Below, piece after piece: positions 1-9,779 of a DNA stretch of 64,000 nucleotides. The position numbers were made by a program, and so were the translations under genes. The notes below the pieces were generated by a model that saw nothing but the letters and a program-made list of their open reading frames with translations, made no database searches and had not been told where the DNA came from. The first letter of the stretch is position 1, and each line of letters opens with the position of its first letter. Origin of the DNA: Sphingobacteriales bacterium (GTDB lineage: Bacteria > Bacteroidota > Bacteroidia > Chitinophagales > UBA2359); NCBI GenBank assembly GCA_016718845.1, contig JADKCK010000012.1:1-64000 (forward strand). Direction: 5' to 3'.

Positions 1-3000
1 GCCATTGTCGGCAATGAAGGTTACTGAATTACCCGACAGGGTATTATTGGTCAGCGTGTTCGTGCCAAAAAAGGTGTAAATGCCGCCGCCGCCTTCACCG
101 CTTGCCCTATTTTTCGACACCGTATTATTGCTGATGGTGTTTGTGCCGCCGTTGGTGTAAATGCCGCCACCGCCGTTGCTTGCCATATTCCCCGATAGGG
201 TATTATTGCTGATGGTGTTCGTGCCATCTCTGGTGTAAATGCCGCCGCCGTGGAAGCGATAAATGCCACTTATATTGCCACTGCCATTTGCGTTGCCGCC
301 TATAATGGTAAAACCATCTACGGTTATGCCTAAGCCGCTGAATGTTGTAGAAGCAAACACAACGTGGTAGGCGTTTTCGGTATTACCTGTAATAGAAAGC
401 GTACTGCCACTACCTGTTACTGCGTCATCTCCGTTGAAGTCGCCGCTTAGGGTGGTGATGTTGGTGGGAATATTTCGCACACCGCCGCCTGCGGGATAGC
501 CGCCCCAAAGCACTAAGCCATCGGGTAGGTGGAAGGTGAGGTCGCGGGCAAAGGTGGTGGTCATTTCGGTACAGCCGTTGTAGGGCTTTTTAGTGGGTAT
601 GTAAGTACCTGTTGCGACCTTAATGGTATCAATGATAGAACAACAATGCGCTACGGCAAGGGCTTCGTCTAAGGTTTTGAAAGCGGTAGCCCACGATTGC
701 CCGTTTCCGCTGGTGGCGATGCTGGCATCTACATAGAGGGTTGGTACAGTGGGGCATACACCGCCTTCGTAAGCACCCATATCTATGCCAGTACCTTGTG
801 GGCGAGCAGTGCCTAATATATCGGTGGTAGGTGCGCCTATGGTAGTGCCTGTATTAAGGGCAGGACTACCATATACCAAACGCAAACCATCATCTGCGGT
901 GCGGTGTATATTGTCTGCACCGTCTATATTGTCTGCATCTACAAATAGTGGGTCTTGGGCAAAGATATTGCCGCTTGCGCTTGCGCCTAAATCATAATTT
1001 CCAGTACCTACGGTTGTATAATTGCTTGCCGCTAATTGTAAAAGGTTATTGGTAAAGGTATTGCCATTGGTGCCAATGGCATAATAATCTGCACCTAGTA
1101 TAGTGGTATTCGTTCCTCGTTTGTTGTCCCAAAAGATATTATTAGTCAGCGTGTTCACGCCGTTATTGGTTAAAATGCCGCCGCCATCGTAGGCTGCCGA
1201 ATTTCCCGACAGGGTATTATTGGTCAGGGTGTTCGAGTTGTCGTAGGTGTAAATGCCACCGCCGTTGTTTGCCGAATTGCCCGACAGGGTATTATTGATG
1301 AGGGTGTTGTTTGTGCCGTAGTAGGTGTAAATGCCGCCGCCAGCACCCGCCGAATTGTCCGACAGGGTATTATTCGTCAGCGTGTTGTTCGTGCCGTAGT
1401 TGATGCAAATGCCGCCGCCGCCGCCGCCCGCCGAATTGCCCAATAGGGTATTATTCGTCAGGGTGTTCGCGCCGCCATTGGTGCAAATGCCGCCACCAAC
1501 GCCCGCCGAATTTCCCAATAGGGTATTATTCGTTAGGATGTTCGTGCCATTATTGATGTACATGCCGCCGCCGGAGTTGCGAATAATGTTATTTCCATTG
1601 ATGGTTATGTAACTATTGAAACTACCACTTGCATTACCACCCACAATACTAAAACCATCAATGGTTACGCCTATGCCGCCAACAGTTGCAGCAGCAGCCA
1701 ATACCACGTGGTAGGCATTTTCGCCATTGCCTGTAATAGAAAGCGTACTGCCACTACCCGCTACCACATCATCGCCATTGAAGTCACCGCTTAGGGTGGT
1801 GATGTTGGCGGGTATATTGCGCACACCGCCGCCTGTGGGATAGCCGCCCCATAGCACCAAGCCATCGGGTAGGTGGAAGGTAAGGTCGCGGGCATCGATG
1901 GTGGTCATTTCGGTGCAGCCGTTGTAGGGCTTTTTAGTGGGTAGGTAAGTACCTGTGGCGACTTTAATGGTATCAATGATAGAGCAACAATGCTCTACGG
2001 CAAGGGCTTCATCAAGAGTTTTATAGGCAGTTGCCCACGATTGCCCGTTGCCGCTGGTGGCTATGCTGGCATCTACATAGAGGGTAGGTACAGTAGGGCA
2101 TACATTGACGCCGCCCTCATACGCGCCCATATCTACGGTGGTATTTTGAATGCGCACTGCTCCTGTGATGTCGGTAGCGGTTACGCCTGTATTATTGCCT
2201 GTATTGATGCAGGGGCTGCCTATTTGCAAACGCAAACCGTCATCTGCCGTGCGGTGGATATCATCTGCACCGTCTATATCCGTAGCATCTACAAAAAGCG
2301 GGTCTTGGGCAAATATATTGCCGCTGGCGGCTGTGCCTATGGCGTAGTTGCCAGTATTAGATAAAGGGTAATTACTACTTGCTAACTGTAAAATGTTATT
2401 CTTTAAGGTGTTGCTGTTTGTACCTTGTGCGTGATAATCTGCGCCTCCCACGGTACTGCTTGTGCCTTGGAAATTTCCCCAAAAGATATTGTTGGTCAGG
2501 GTGTTTGTGCCAGTGCCATTGGTGTAAATGCCACCGCCGCTGCTTGCCGAATTTCCCGACAGGGTATTATTCGTGATGGTGTTCGTCCCTAAATAGGTGT
2601 AAATGCCGCCGCCGCTACTTGCCGAATTTCCCGACAGGGTATTATTTGTGATGGTGTTCGTGCCGCCAAAGGTGTAAATGCCACCGCCGTAGGTGTTTGC
2701 CGAATTTCCCGACAGGGTATTATTGCTTATTTGCGTGTTCGTGGCGCCACTGGTGAAAATGCCACCGCCGCCGCCGTTACTTGCCGTATTCCCCGACAGG
2801 GTATTATTCGTGATGGTGTTCGTGCCACTTTGGGTGTAAATGCCGCCGCCGTTGTCGTTTGCCGAATTTCCCGACAGGGTATTATTCGTGATGGTGTTGT
2901 TTGTGCCGCTAAAGGTATAAATGCCGCCGCCTGAGTTGCGAATAATGTTATTTCCATTGATGGTTATGTAACTATTGAAACTACCACTTGCATTACCACC

Positions 3001-3370
3001 CACAATACTAAAACCATCAATGGTTACACCTATACCAGCAACTGCTGGAGCAGAAGCAATTAGAACGTGGTAGGCATTTTCGCCATTGCCTATAATAGAA
3101 AGCGTACTGCCGCTACCCGTTACTACATCATCGCCATTGAAGTCGCCGCTTAGGGTGGTGATGTTGGTGGTGCTATTACGCACACCGCCGCCTGCGGGAT
3201 AGCCGCCCCAAAGCACCAAGCCGTCGGGTAGGTGGAAGGTAAGGTCGCGGGCATCGGCGGTGGTCATTTCGGTGCAGCCATTGTAAGGCTTTTTGGTGGG
3301 TTTGTAAGTACCTGTGGCTACTTTGATGGTATCAATGATAGAACAACAATGCGCTACGGCAAGGGCTTCG
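1..3370 (-). pseudogene. Distal part of modular beta-helix surface protein (out of frame, open at left edge)
   Basis: This stretch continues the protein encoded at 3371-6271 but in another frame (codons on positions 1-3, 4-6 and so on). It stays open to the window edge, so the true C-terminus is not visible. It holds the rest of module 2/3 and two further large modules plus part of a fifth. Each module begins with a Cys-Pro-Thr plus YVDASIATSGNGQSWAT segment, then a conserved IDTIKVATGTY block, then NNTLSGNSA-type beta-helix rungs with GGGIYT, and ends in IFAQDPLFVDA and VDMGAYEGG. This is the parallel beta-helix (Pbp1/polymorphic outer membrane protein-like) architecture of secreted Bacteroidota proteins. 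A C-terminal sorting domain would be expected beyond the edge. The frame break is described at 3371-3400. Confidence 0.75.
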
Positions 3371-4877
3371 TCAAGGTTTTGTAGGCGGTTGCCCACGTTG
3401 TCCGTTGCCACTTGCGGCTATGCTGGCATCTACATAGAGGGTTGGTACAGTAGGGCATACATTGACGCCGCCCTCATACGCGCCCATATCTACGGTGGTA
3501 TTTTGAATGCGCGCTGCTCCTGTGATGTCGGTAGCGGTTACGCCTGTATTATTGCCTGTATTGATGCAGGGGCTGCCTATTTGTAAACGCAAACCATCGT
3601 CTGCGGTGCGGTGGATATCATCTGCACCGTCTATATCCGTAGCATCTACAAAAAGCGGGTCTTGGGCAAAGATATTGCCGCTGGCGGCTGTGCCTAAATC
3701 ATAATTACCGCTGCCTACGGTGGTATAATTGCTTGCTGCCAACTGTAAAAGGTTATTAGTAAAGGTATTGCCGTTTGTGCCATTGGCAAAATAATCTGCA
3801 CCTGCTACGGTTGCACTCGTTCCTATTTTGTTGTCCCAAAGAATATTATTTGTTAGGCTGTTTGTGCCTTCGTAGTTGAAAATACCGCCACCATATCTAA
3901 TTGCCGAATTGCCCGACAGGGTATTATTATTTAGGTTATTTGTGCCGTAAATGATAGCTATTCCACCACCATCATTATTTACAGAATTTCCAAATAAGGC
4001 ATTATTGTTTATAGTAGTAGTACTAGTAAGGGTAAAAATACCACCGCCACTACCTGCATTATTTCCTGATAGGGTATTATTGTTTATAGTAGTTGAGCTG
4101 TATGCAATGTAAATACCACCGCCATTGCCTGCATTATTGCCTGATAGGGTATTATTACTGATGGTATTCGTGCCGAATTCGGTGAAAATACCGCCGCCAC
4201 CAACTGCCTTATTTACCGATAGAATATTATTGGCGACGATGTTTGTGCCATTATTGGTATAAATACCACCACCATTATAATTTACAGCGTTTCCGTGTAG
4301 GGTGTTATTCCTTAAAGTATTTATACCATTAAAACTGTAAATACCGCCCCCATGATTTCTTTCTATCGTATTTCCGTTTACGGTTAAATTACTACTACCA
4401 TTGGCATTGCCCCCTCTAATGGTAAATCCATCAATGGTTACGCCAATGCCGCCACTAATAGCTGCGGAAGCAAGGACAACGTGGTAGGCGTTTTCGGTAT
4501 TACCTGTAATAGAAAGTGTACTGCCGCTACCCGCTACCACATCATTGCCATTAAAGTCACCGCTTAGGGTGGTGATGTTGGTGGTGCTATTACGCACACC
4601 GCCGCCTGCGGGATAGCCGCCCCAAAGCACCAAGCCGTCGGGTAGGTGGAAAGTAAGGTCGCGGGCAAAGGTGGTGGTTATCTCGGTGCAGCCGTTGTAG
4701 GGCTTTTTGGTGGGCTTATAAGTACCTGTGGCTACTTTAATCGTGTCTATGATAGAACAGCAATGCGCTATGGCAAGGGCTTCCTCTAAGGTTTTGAAAG
4801 CAGTAGCCCACGATTGTCCGCCTCCGCTGGTGGCGATGCTGGCATCTACATAGAGGGTAGTAGCAGTAGGGCAAGAA
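1..4877 (-). repeat. Long tandem modules, about 1.35-1.45 kb each, inside the beta-helix gene
   Basis: Module borders, placed at the conserved Cys-Pro-Thr-containing head, fall near 4877, 3456, 2100 and 760, with the fifth module cut by the window edge. Heads and tails are close to identical in DNA between modules, while the central rungs vary in number and order. Inside modules, the short GGGTATTATTnnTnAnGGTG rung element recurs dozens of times. Such an array invites slippage, unequal recombination and assembly collapse. Confidence 0.85.
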
Positions 4878-6271
4878 TAAAACCACTCATACGCGCCCAT
4901 ATCGATGCCCGCGCCTTGTGGTCGAGTCGTGCCAAGTATATCTGTAGCAGGTGAGCCTGTGGCAGAACCCACATTTATAACAGGGCTGGTAGCTTGTAAA
5001 AACAAACCATCATCTGCTGTGCGGTGTATATTGTCTGCACCATCTATATCGGTTGCATTGACAAAGAGCGGGTCTTGGGCAAAGATATTGCCGCTTGCAC
5101 CTGCGCCTATACCATAATTCAAACTTGCATCGGTAGGGTAATGAGTGGCTGCCAACTGCAAAAGATTATTGGTAAAGGTATTGCCATTGGGCCCGTTGAC
5201 ATAATAATAATCTGCAATGCTACTACCACTTCCCCAAAGGATATTATTGCTGATGGTGTTTGTGCCTTCAACGGTAAAAATACCAGCACCGTTGTTAGCA
5301 TTGTTATTGTAAAATGTATTGTTGATTAGCGTATTGTTGGCATCAGTGGTATAAAATGCACCGCCACTAGTTCCGTTATTGTTGTAGAAGGTATTATTTG
5401 CAAAGGTATTGATAGCATTAATACCTGCTACATGTACTCCACCTCCTCTGATGGCTGTTTTATTGCCGTATATGGTGTTATTTGTTACCATATCGGTACC
5501 GTTAGTTGTAAAAATACCCCCACCATTAATGCTTGTTGCATTGTTATAAATAGTATTGTTGCTGATGGTGCTGTTTAAGCCATTTCTGGTGAAAATACCT
5601 CCGCCATTGGCTGCTGCATTGTTGTAAATTAGGTTATTGGTCAAGGTATTCGTGCCGTTAGTGGTAAAAATACCACCGCCGTTGTCTCGTGCTACATTAT
5701 TTCCGTTGACCGTAACAACTGTATTAGTATTTGCATTACCACCTATAATGCTAAATCCATCAATAGTTACGCCTGTACCGCTGACTGTTGTAGAAGCCAA
5801 TACAACGTGGTAGGCATTTTCGGTATTGCCTGTAATAGAAAGCGTACTGCCGCTACCCGATACTGCATCATTGCTATTGAAGTCGCCGCTTAGGGTGGTG
5901 ATGTTGGCGGTAATATTGCGTTCGCTAAGTAGTGTCTCTGTACCTGCAAAACCGCCATAGATTTTTACGCCATCTTTGACATAAAACGTCTTGTCGCGTG
6001 GGTCGGAAGGCACAACGCCAAAGGGCCCGAGCGTGGGCTTGTAAGTGCCTGCGGCAACCCATACGGCATCGCCTGCTGCGGAGGCATTGATAGTTGCCTG
6101 TAAGTTGCTGCTGGCATTTGCCCAAGAAGAGCCGTCCATTGTACCTGCTCCTGTGAGCGTGACGTAACGGGTGGTTTGGCTTGCCGCCGAAAGGCTGCAT
6201 AAAAAGAAGGCTGCTACCATACAAAATCTTTGTAGGTTTTTGTAGCCGAAAGAAATGTCTAAGTAAGTCAT
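3371..6271 (-). CDS. Secreted right-handed beta-helix repeat protein, N-terminal part (frameshifted)
   Basis: Starting at the ATG at 6271 gives a hydrophobic export signal around FCMVAAFFLCSLSAASQ with the mature protein beginning near TTRYVTL; the frame can be extended upstream to 6343, but that would include the -7 promoter box. The first module has a distinct head (LTGAGTMDGSSWANA) and then the same rungs of NNTIYNNA/GGGIFT type found in later modules, each rung about 20-25 residues, typical of a parallel beta-helix. The second module begins near 4877. Reading ends at a TGA (3371-3373) only because two single bases are missing relative to sister modules. Function is probably a cell-surface adhesin or other exported protein; no catalytic motif was recognised. 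The gene lies under operator A. Confidence 0.8.
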   Translation of the reverse strand: MTYLDISFGYKNLQRFCMVAAFFLCSLSAASQTTRYVTLTGAGTMDGSSWANASSNLQATINASAAGDAVWVAAGTYKPTLGPFGVVPSDPRDKTFYVKDGVKIYGGFAGTETLLSERNITANITTLSGDFNSNDAVSGSGSTLSITGNTENAYHVVLASTTVSGTGVTIDGFSIIGGNANTNTVVTVNGNNVARDNGGGIFTTNGTNTLTNNLIYNNAAANGGGIFTRNGLNSTISNNTIYNNATSINGGGIFTTNGTDMVTNNTIYGNKTAIRGGGVHVAGINAINTFANNTFYNNNGTSGGAFYTTDANNTLINNTFYNNNANNGAGIFTVEGTNTISNNILWGSGSSIADYYYVNGPNGNTFTNNLLQLAATHYPTDASLNYGIGAGASGNIFAQDPLFVNATDIDGADNIHRTADDGLFLQATSPVINVGSATGSPATDILGTTRPQGAGIDMGAYEWFYSCPTATTLYVDASIATSGGGQSWATAFKTLEEALAIAHCCSIIDTIKVATGTYKPTKKPYNGCTEITTTFARDLTFHLPDGLVLWGGYPAGGGVRNSTTNITTLSGDFNGNDVVAGSGSTLSITGNTENAYHVVLASAAISGGIGVTIDGFTIRGGNANGSSNLTVNGNTIERNHGGGIYSFNGINTLRNNTLHGNAVNYNGGGIYTNNGTNIVANNILSVNKAVGGGGIFTEFGTNTISNNTLSGNNAGNGGGIYIAYSSTTINNNTLSGNNAGSGGGIFTLTSTTTINNNALFGNSVNNDGGGIAIIYGTNNLNNNTLSGNSAIRYGGGIFNYEGTNSLTNNILWDNKIGTSATVAGADYFANGTNGNTFTNNLLQLAASNYTTVGSGNYDLGTAASGNIFAQDPLFVDATDIDGADDIHRTADDGLRLQIGSPCINTGNNTGVTATDITGAARIQNTTVDMGAYEGGVNVCPTVPTLYVDASIAASGNGQRGQPPTKP

Positions 6272-6323
6272 AATTTTTACTGTATTGGTGTTGTTAGGAG
6301 AATAATTATTGCGATTGATGCCA

Positions 6324-6414
6324 CAAAAGTAGCATGTTTGCAAAGCGAAATCAAGCCGAATGTAGGTGAATTGACTAAATTAGCGGCTGAATGAGCTAAA
6401 TTTAGGGGGTGAAT
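6324..6414 (-). promoter_or_regulatory. Promoter plus three-box operator A (beta-helix gene)
   Basis: On the minus strand there is a -7 box TACTTTTG (6324-6331). Upstream, the + strand shows TGAAT boxes at 6367, 6388 and 6410, followed by GACTAAATT or GAGCTAAATTT; spacing is 21 and 22 bp, two helical turns. The first box begins 36 positions from the last base of the -7 box, the same as in operators B, C and D. A half box (CGAAT) lies 10 bp nearer the promoter. The arrangement fits a LytTR-type activator site; the binding protein is inferred. Confidence 0.75.
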
Positions 6415-6517
6415 TGTGTGGGAAGCAAAAGGGGAAAACTAACAGTGTAAAGAATGTGGTTTAAAGTCTTTTCCTCGGTAGGGTTTAAATACTATGGAGC
6501 TACGGAGTAGGGGTTTA

Positions 6518-6895
6518 CTATGCGCTTTCCATCCAATTTAAAAAAAGCCTTACTTTTAGGCGTGGCACAATGATTTGTTCAGGCGCAGAGACGATTAGAT
6601 GTAGTACAAGCCTTTGGTTAAAATAGGGTGCTATTTCTTTGATAGCTTTTCGGTTGATAATCGTTTGGCGATTAATACGGTAAAATTGTTGTGCGGGAAG
6701 TAGGTTTTCCAGACAGTTTACCGTTTTGTCAATACTATGTTTATTGCCACTAAAATCAACTAAATAGGCTGTTTCTTCCTCTAAATAGACGCAAGCAATA
6801 TTTTCAACTAAGACAAAATAGATTTTGCCCTCTGCGCGAATAGTAAAACTGATTTGGGGTTTATGTGCGGCTTTGTCAATGGTTTGGTCTTTCAT
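6518..6895 (-). CDS. Stand-alone LytTR DNA-binding protein
   Basis: At 125 residues this is little more than a LytTR domain (about residues 14-122) with no receiver domain in front. The hallmark stretch FYRINRQTIINRKAI is present, and the C-terminal IIVPRLKVRLFLNWME matches closely the end of the full response regulator at 10842-11603 (VIVPRLKVAPFLNWVE), so the two are paralogues and probably read related sites. It lies 80 bp downstream of the formyltransferase on the same strand and is probably co-transcribed from promoter B. Without a receiver it would act independently of phosphorylation, or by competing with or assisting the full regulator; this is inference. Confidence 0.85.
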   Translation of the reverse strand: MKDQTIDKAAHKPQISFTIRAEGKIYFVLVENIACVYLEEETAYLVDFSGNKHSIDKTVNCLENLLPAQQFYRINRQTIINRKAIKEIAPYFNQRLVLHLIVSAPEQIIVPRLKVRLFLNWMESA

Positions 6896-6975
6896 TAGGT
6901 ACGAATTTTTAAGGTCATTTGTAAGTGCTGTTTGTTGTTTAATAATTTATTGACTACATGCTTGTATGTTAATGA

Positions 6976-7965
6976 TTAAGCCATAGCCCTGCTAAACGTT
7001 GGGTAAGTCAAAGGTTGTTCAAAAAATGCAGCACGTGGCAAAGGGTTGGCATACTTTTTATTTGGGTCGAACAGTTCGGTGATGAGTTTGACCGAACCAT
7101 CTGCCGTTGCTACTTCAAATGTGCCGTTGTGTTGTTTGATAATGCTGCCAGCAGGTTTATTATTGAGGTTTGGCATATAGTGGGCTGCGTGAATTTTGTA
7201 GGGTTGTCCGTTTATAAGCGTTTTTGCCAAGCCTCCTGATAGATTAAGGGCAAATGTTTTGCGCAAAATCACGCTACTTGGTTCGTCAAGATTAATCCAT
7301 TTTTCATCTTCTGTAAAAGGTGCAGCGTAAGAGGCTTGTCTATCGTCTTGCACAATGCCGGGTTTGCCCCAAATAGCTCTTTCCATGCCATCTGCAATAG
7401 CTTTTTTAATCAATTGCCCCCATCTTACAGCCGTATTTTGGGTAACGATACTGGGCATTTCTTCATATTCTTGGCTCAATATTTCTCCTGTGTCGTAGTC
7501 GTCTGCTATGCGGTGTGCGGTTGCTCCAAACACTTTTGCCCCTTCGTAAAATTGGCGCATAGGGTTTGGTCCTCGGTACAAAGGCAGTACAGATGGGTGA
7601 ATATTAACGGCTCCGTAGGTTGGTATTTGGCACAGTTCTGCTTCGAGCCGATGGGCAAAAGTGAAACACAAAATAATATCGGGCTTTATTTGCTGTAACA
7701 TAGGTGTCAGCACCGATTTCATTTTTGAAGTAACCATCGCCGTTACATTTCTATCTACCAACCGTAACATATCTTGGTAAGAAGGGGTTGCCCTTGTTTT
7801 AATGCCGGGCGACGTAACTGCCAAGATATGCTCATGACCATTTTCGGCTATCCAGTCTGTCGCAAATTTGTATGCCGAAGGCAAATAATTAAGCGTAACA
7901 ACCCGTAATTTTTTGCTATTGCTGTATTGGGTATTTGTATTTTGTGGAAAAGCAACTGTGTTCAT
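6976..7965 (-). CDS. Formyltransferase family protein (methionyl-tRNA formyltransferase-like)
   Basis: The 329-residue protein has the formyl-transferase N-terminal fold with the catalytic triad residues visible: Asn121 and His123 in NIHPSVLPLYRG and Asp158 in DDYDTGEIL. The SVLPLYRGPNP loop is the usual folate/substrate loop. A C-terminal domain (about residues 220-329, with INGQPYKIHAAH) resembles the Fmt C-terminal OB-like domain. The family transfers a formyl group from 10-formyl-tetrahydrofolate to an amine. Because it sits in a regulon of surface proteins and has a LytTR gene behind it, a role in modifying a sugar or antibiotic-like substrate is as likely as initiator tRNA formylation. 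The upstream gap 7966-8342 contains only promoter and operator B. Confidence 0.8.
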   Translation of the reverse strand: MNTVAFPQNTNTQYSNSKKLRVVTLNYLPSAYKFATDWIAENGHEHILAVTSPGIKTRATPSYQDMLRLVDRNVTAMVTSKMKSVLTPMLQQIKPDIILCFTFAHRLEAELCQIPTYGAVNIHPSVLPLYRGPNPMRQFYEGAKVFGATAHRIADDYDTGEILSQEYEEMPSIVTQNTAVRWGQLIKKAIADGMERAIWGKPGIVQDDRQASYAAPFTEDEKWINLDEPSSVILRKTFALNLSGGLAKTLINGQPYKIHAAHYMPNLNNKPAGSIIKQHNGTFEVATADGSVKLITELFDPNKKYANPLPRAAFFEQPLTYPTFSRAMA

Positions 7966-8088
7966 AATGATATTATTTGTAGAAGTTAATAAAATGATGA
8001 TTAATAGGAAATGGATAATTGAAAGTAAATAGCTACATTTTCAGCCGACTGCATTTGTGTTCTACACTCCAACTGCTGAATGATAACA

Positions 8089-8179
8089 CAAAAATAAGGC
8101 ACTCAAATACCATAAGCAAGGCGAATATTGCCGAATGAACTAAATTGGCACTTGAATCGGCTAAATTGAGGGGTTGAAT
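8089..8179 (-). promoter_or_regulatory. Promoter plus three-box operator B (formyltransferase-LytTR operon)
   Basis: The minus-strand -7 box TATTTTTG is at 8089-8096. On the + strand, boxes CGAAT/TGAAT are at 8132, 8153 and 8175, followed by GAACTAAATT and CGGCTAAATT. Spacing is 21 and 22 bp and the offset from the -7 box is 36, as in A, C and D. Reverse-complemented, the first box reads TTAGTTCAT, eight of nine positions of the published LytTR half-site pattern [TA][AC][CA]GTTN[AG][TG]. Confidence 0.78.
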
Positions 8180-8342
8180 TGTGTGAGGCATTTGAAAAAA
8201 AACAACAGCTAAAGCACCCAAAAATAAACCCACCCAAATACTAAGCTGCTTTTGGCATACTTGGTACTTGGGTAGGTTTTGGATGTTAGGAATGGTATGG
8301 TAATTTACCTATTTAGATATTTGAGGCGAGTGTTAGCTGTCA

Positions 8343-9377
8343 TTATTTGGCTTTTGCCTTTGTTGTACCAAAAACAGGTCGGATAAACATACCAATTTTG
8401 GCATACATATACCCATCGCGACCTTCTCCTGTAAAAACCTGATTTGACAAGCCAAGGTAGGAGGCATTTAAGGTTTCTTTAAGACGCTGATTGTAGCCTA
8501 GCTCGCCATGAAACCATAAATAGTTATTTACGGCTTTTTCTACATTTAAATAATACTGCATATTTTGGCTATTAATTGCTAAGGCATCGTCGGGGTTTTG
8601 CAAAATAGGCATTTCTAAGCCCATAAACGGAGCACGATTAGCTATTTTTGCGCCCAACAAAACAGCACTTCGAGGAGAAATGACATAGCGCAATTGTGCA
8701 AAAACAGGAAAAAGTAACTCGACATTCAAATGATTGCTTACTCTTGTGAAATAAACTACAATGGGCAAAACAGGAAGTTGGACATTTTTTCCGACAGTCC
8801 CAACTGCACCTACTAACAACATATTGTCTTTTGTCATTTTTAAGGGAAATGTGGCGGTAAATATACCTCTTTGGGTTTCTTTTTCAAAATGGGTGATGCC
8901 TCGTCCCGAAATATTGTAAGATGCAGCAAGTGTTAGTTTTTTATTCCATTTTTTGAACAAAATTTGTTGAGAAAGATGTAATGCTACATTTACGCTTGAG
9001 CCAAGTGCTTCGGTATTATTGGCAATAATGCTATCATTAGAGACCATTGTGCCGATGTTGTCTTTGAATACATTATACCCAAAATTGGCTTTAGCCGCAA
9101 ATCCTTTTGTCCTTTTAATAATTGGCAATGAGCCATAAATGCTATAAACTTGACAGTTTTTCATGGATAAATTCAAAGCATCATCGCCAATGGTTTGATA
9201 CTTTTTTTCGTGCGGAAAGGCATTTTCGGCACTCAATCCCACTAAAATAGGCATGGCTGCAAAAGCCTGAACGGGCAGTTTTTTTTGAGCGGTGCTGTCG
9301 TTTAGCACATCTTGTGCGGTCAAATTTGGGGCAATAACCAATGCTATGGCAGTCAAAAGGCATTTAAATTTGTTCAT
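8343..9377 (-). CDS. Outer-membrane beta-barrel-like protein, family not recognised
   Basis: The 344-residue product begins with a clear Sec signal peptide (MNKFKCLLTAIALVIAP, cleavage near NLTAQ). The mature part is rich in alternating hydrophobic stretches ending in aromatic residues, such as GFAAKANFGYNVF, KLTLAASYNISG and MYAKIGMFIRPVF, which is what a small outer-membrane barrel looks like. No enzyme motif was seen. It has its own promoter with operator C, so it belongs to the same LytTR-controlled set as its neighbours. The barrel assignment rests on the strand pattern only. Confidence 0.65.
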   Translation of the reverse strand: MNKFKCLLTAIALVIAPNLTAQDVLNDSTAQKKLPVQAFAAMPILVGLSAENAFPHEKKYQTIGDDALNLSMKNCQVYSIYGSLPIIKRTKGFAAKANFGYNVFKDNIGTMVSNDSIIANNTEALGSSVNVALHLSQQILFKKWNKKLTLAASYNISGRGITHFEKETQRGIFTATFPLKMTKDNMLLVGAVGTVGKNVQLPVLPIVVYFTRVSNHLNVELLFPVFAQLRYVISPRSAVLLGAKIANRAPFMGLEMPILQNPDDALAINSQNMQYYLNVEKAVNNYLWFHGELGYNQRLKETLNASYLGLSNQVFTGEGRDGYMYAKIGMFIRPVFGTTKAKAK

Positions 9378-9558
9378 GATAATAGTTGTTTAGATGATTT
9401 TATTTTTGCAATTTAAGCAAAAGATAGGAACAGCATGGTATTTGGTAATTATGACATAGATTTTTCTTGGCGCATTGAGTAAATTGGAGGTTGACAAAAC
9501 GGCAAATGGCATTTTTGCCTAAATCAACTATGCACTTCATGCATCACCGATGATGGTG

Positions 9559-9648
9559 CGAAGGTACGCAGTTAAATGACGCAAGAAAAACGAAATGCGG
9601 GCGAATTGACTAAATTGCTGCCTGAATTGACTAAATTTAGGGTTGAAT
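9559..9648 (-). promoter_or_regulatory. Promoter plus three-box operator C (outer-membrane protein gene)
   Basis: The + strand boxes CGAAT/TGAAT at 9602, 9623 and 9644 are each followed by TGACTAAATT or similar; spacing is 21 and 21 bp. The -7 position, 36 before the first box, carries TACCTTCG (9559-9566), one base off TAnnTTTG. The remaining part of the 402-base gap 9378-9779 holds nothing else recognisable. Confidence 0.7.
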
Positions 9649-9779
9649 TGATAATCCGCAAAATTAGATTGAGTAGGTTTATTAAATACTTAACCCTAAA
9701 TAAGCAAATGCCGTTATTAGGGCTGTATAAGCAAACCCCAATTAACGGCATTCTTTTTTTGCTTTTAACCAATAAACAG

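Noticed and set aside
1990..3704. Plus-strand reading frames inside the beta-helix gene (for example 1990-2364 and 3314-3586)
   Set aside because: They recur wherever the modules recur and are mirror images of the real minus-strand coding sequence.
8033..8233. Small minus-strand reading frames over the operators at 8033-8233, 9572-9772 and 10474-10770 sharing Asn-Leu-(Ala/Val)-x-Ser-like residues
   Set aside because: The likeness comes from the conserved operator DNA itself; frames have no recognisable protein features, and promoters lie inside them.
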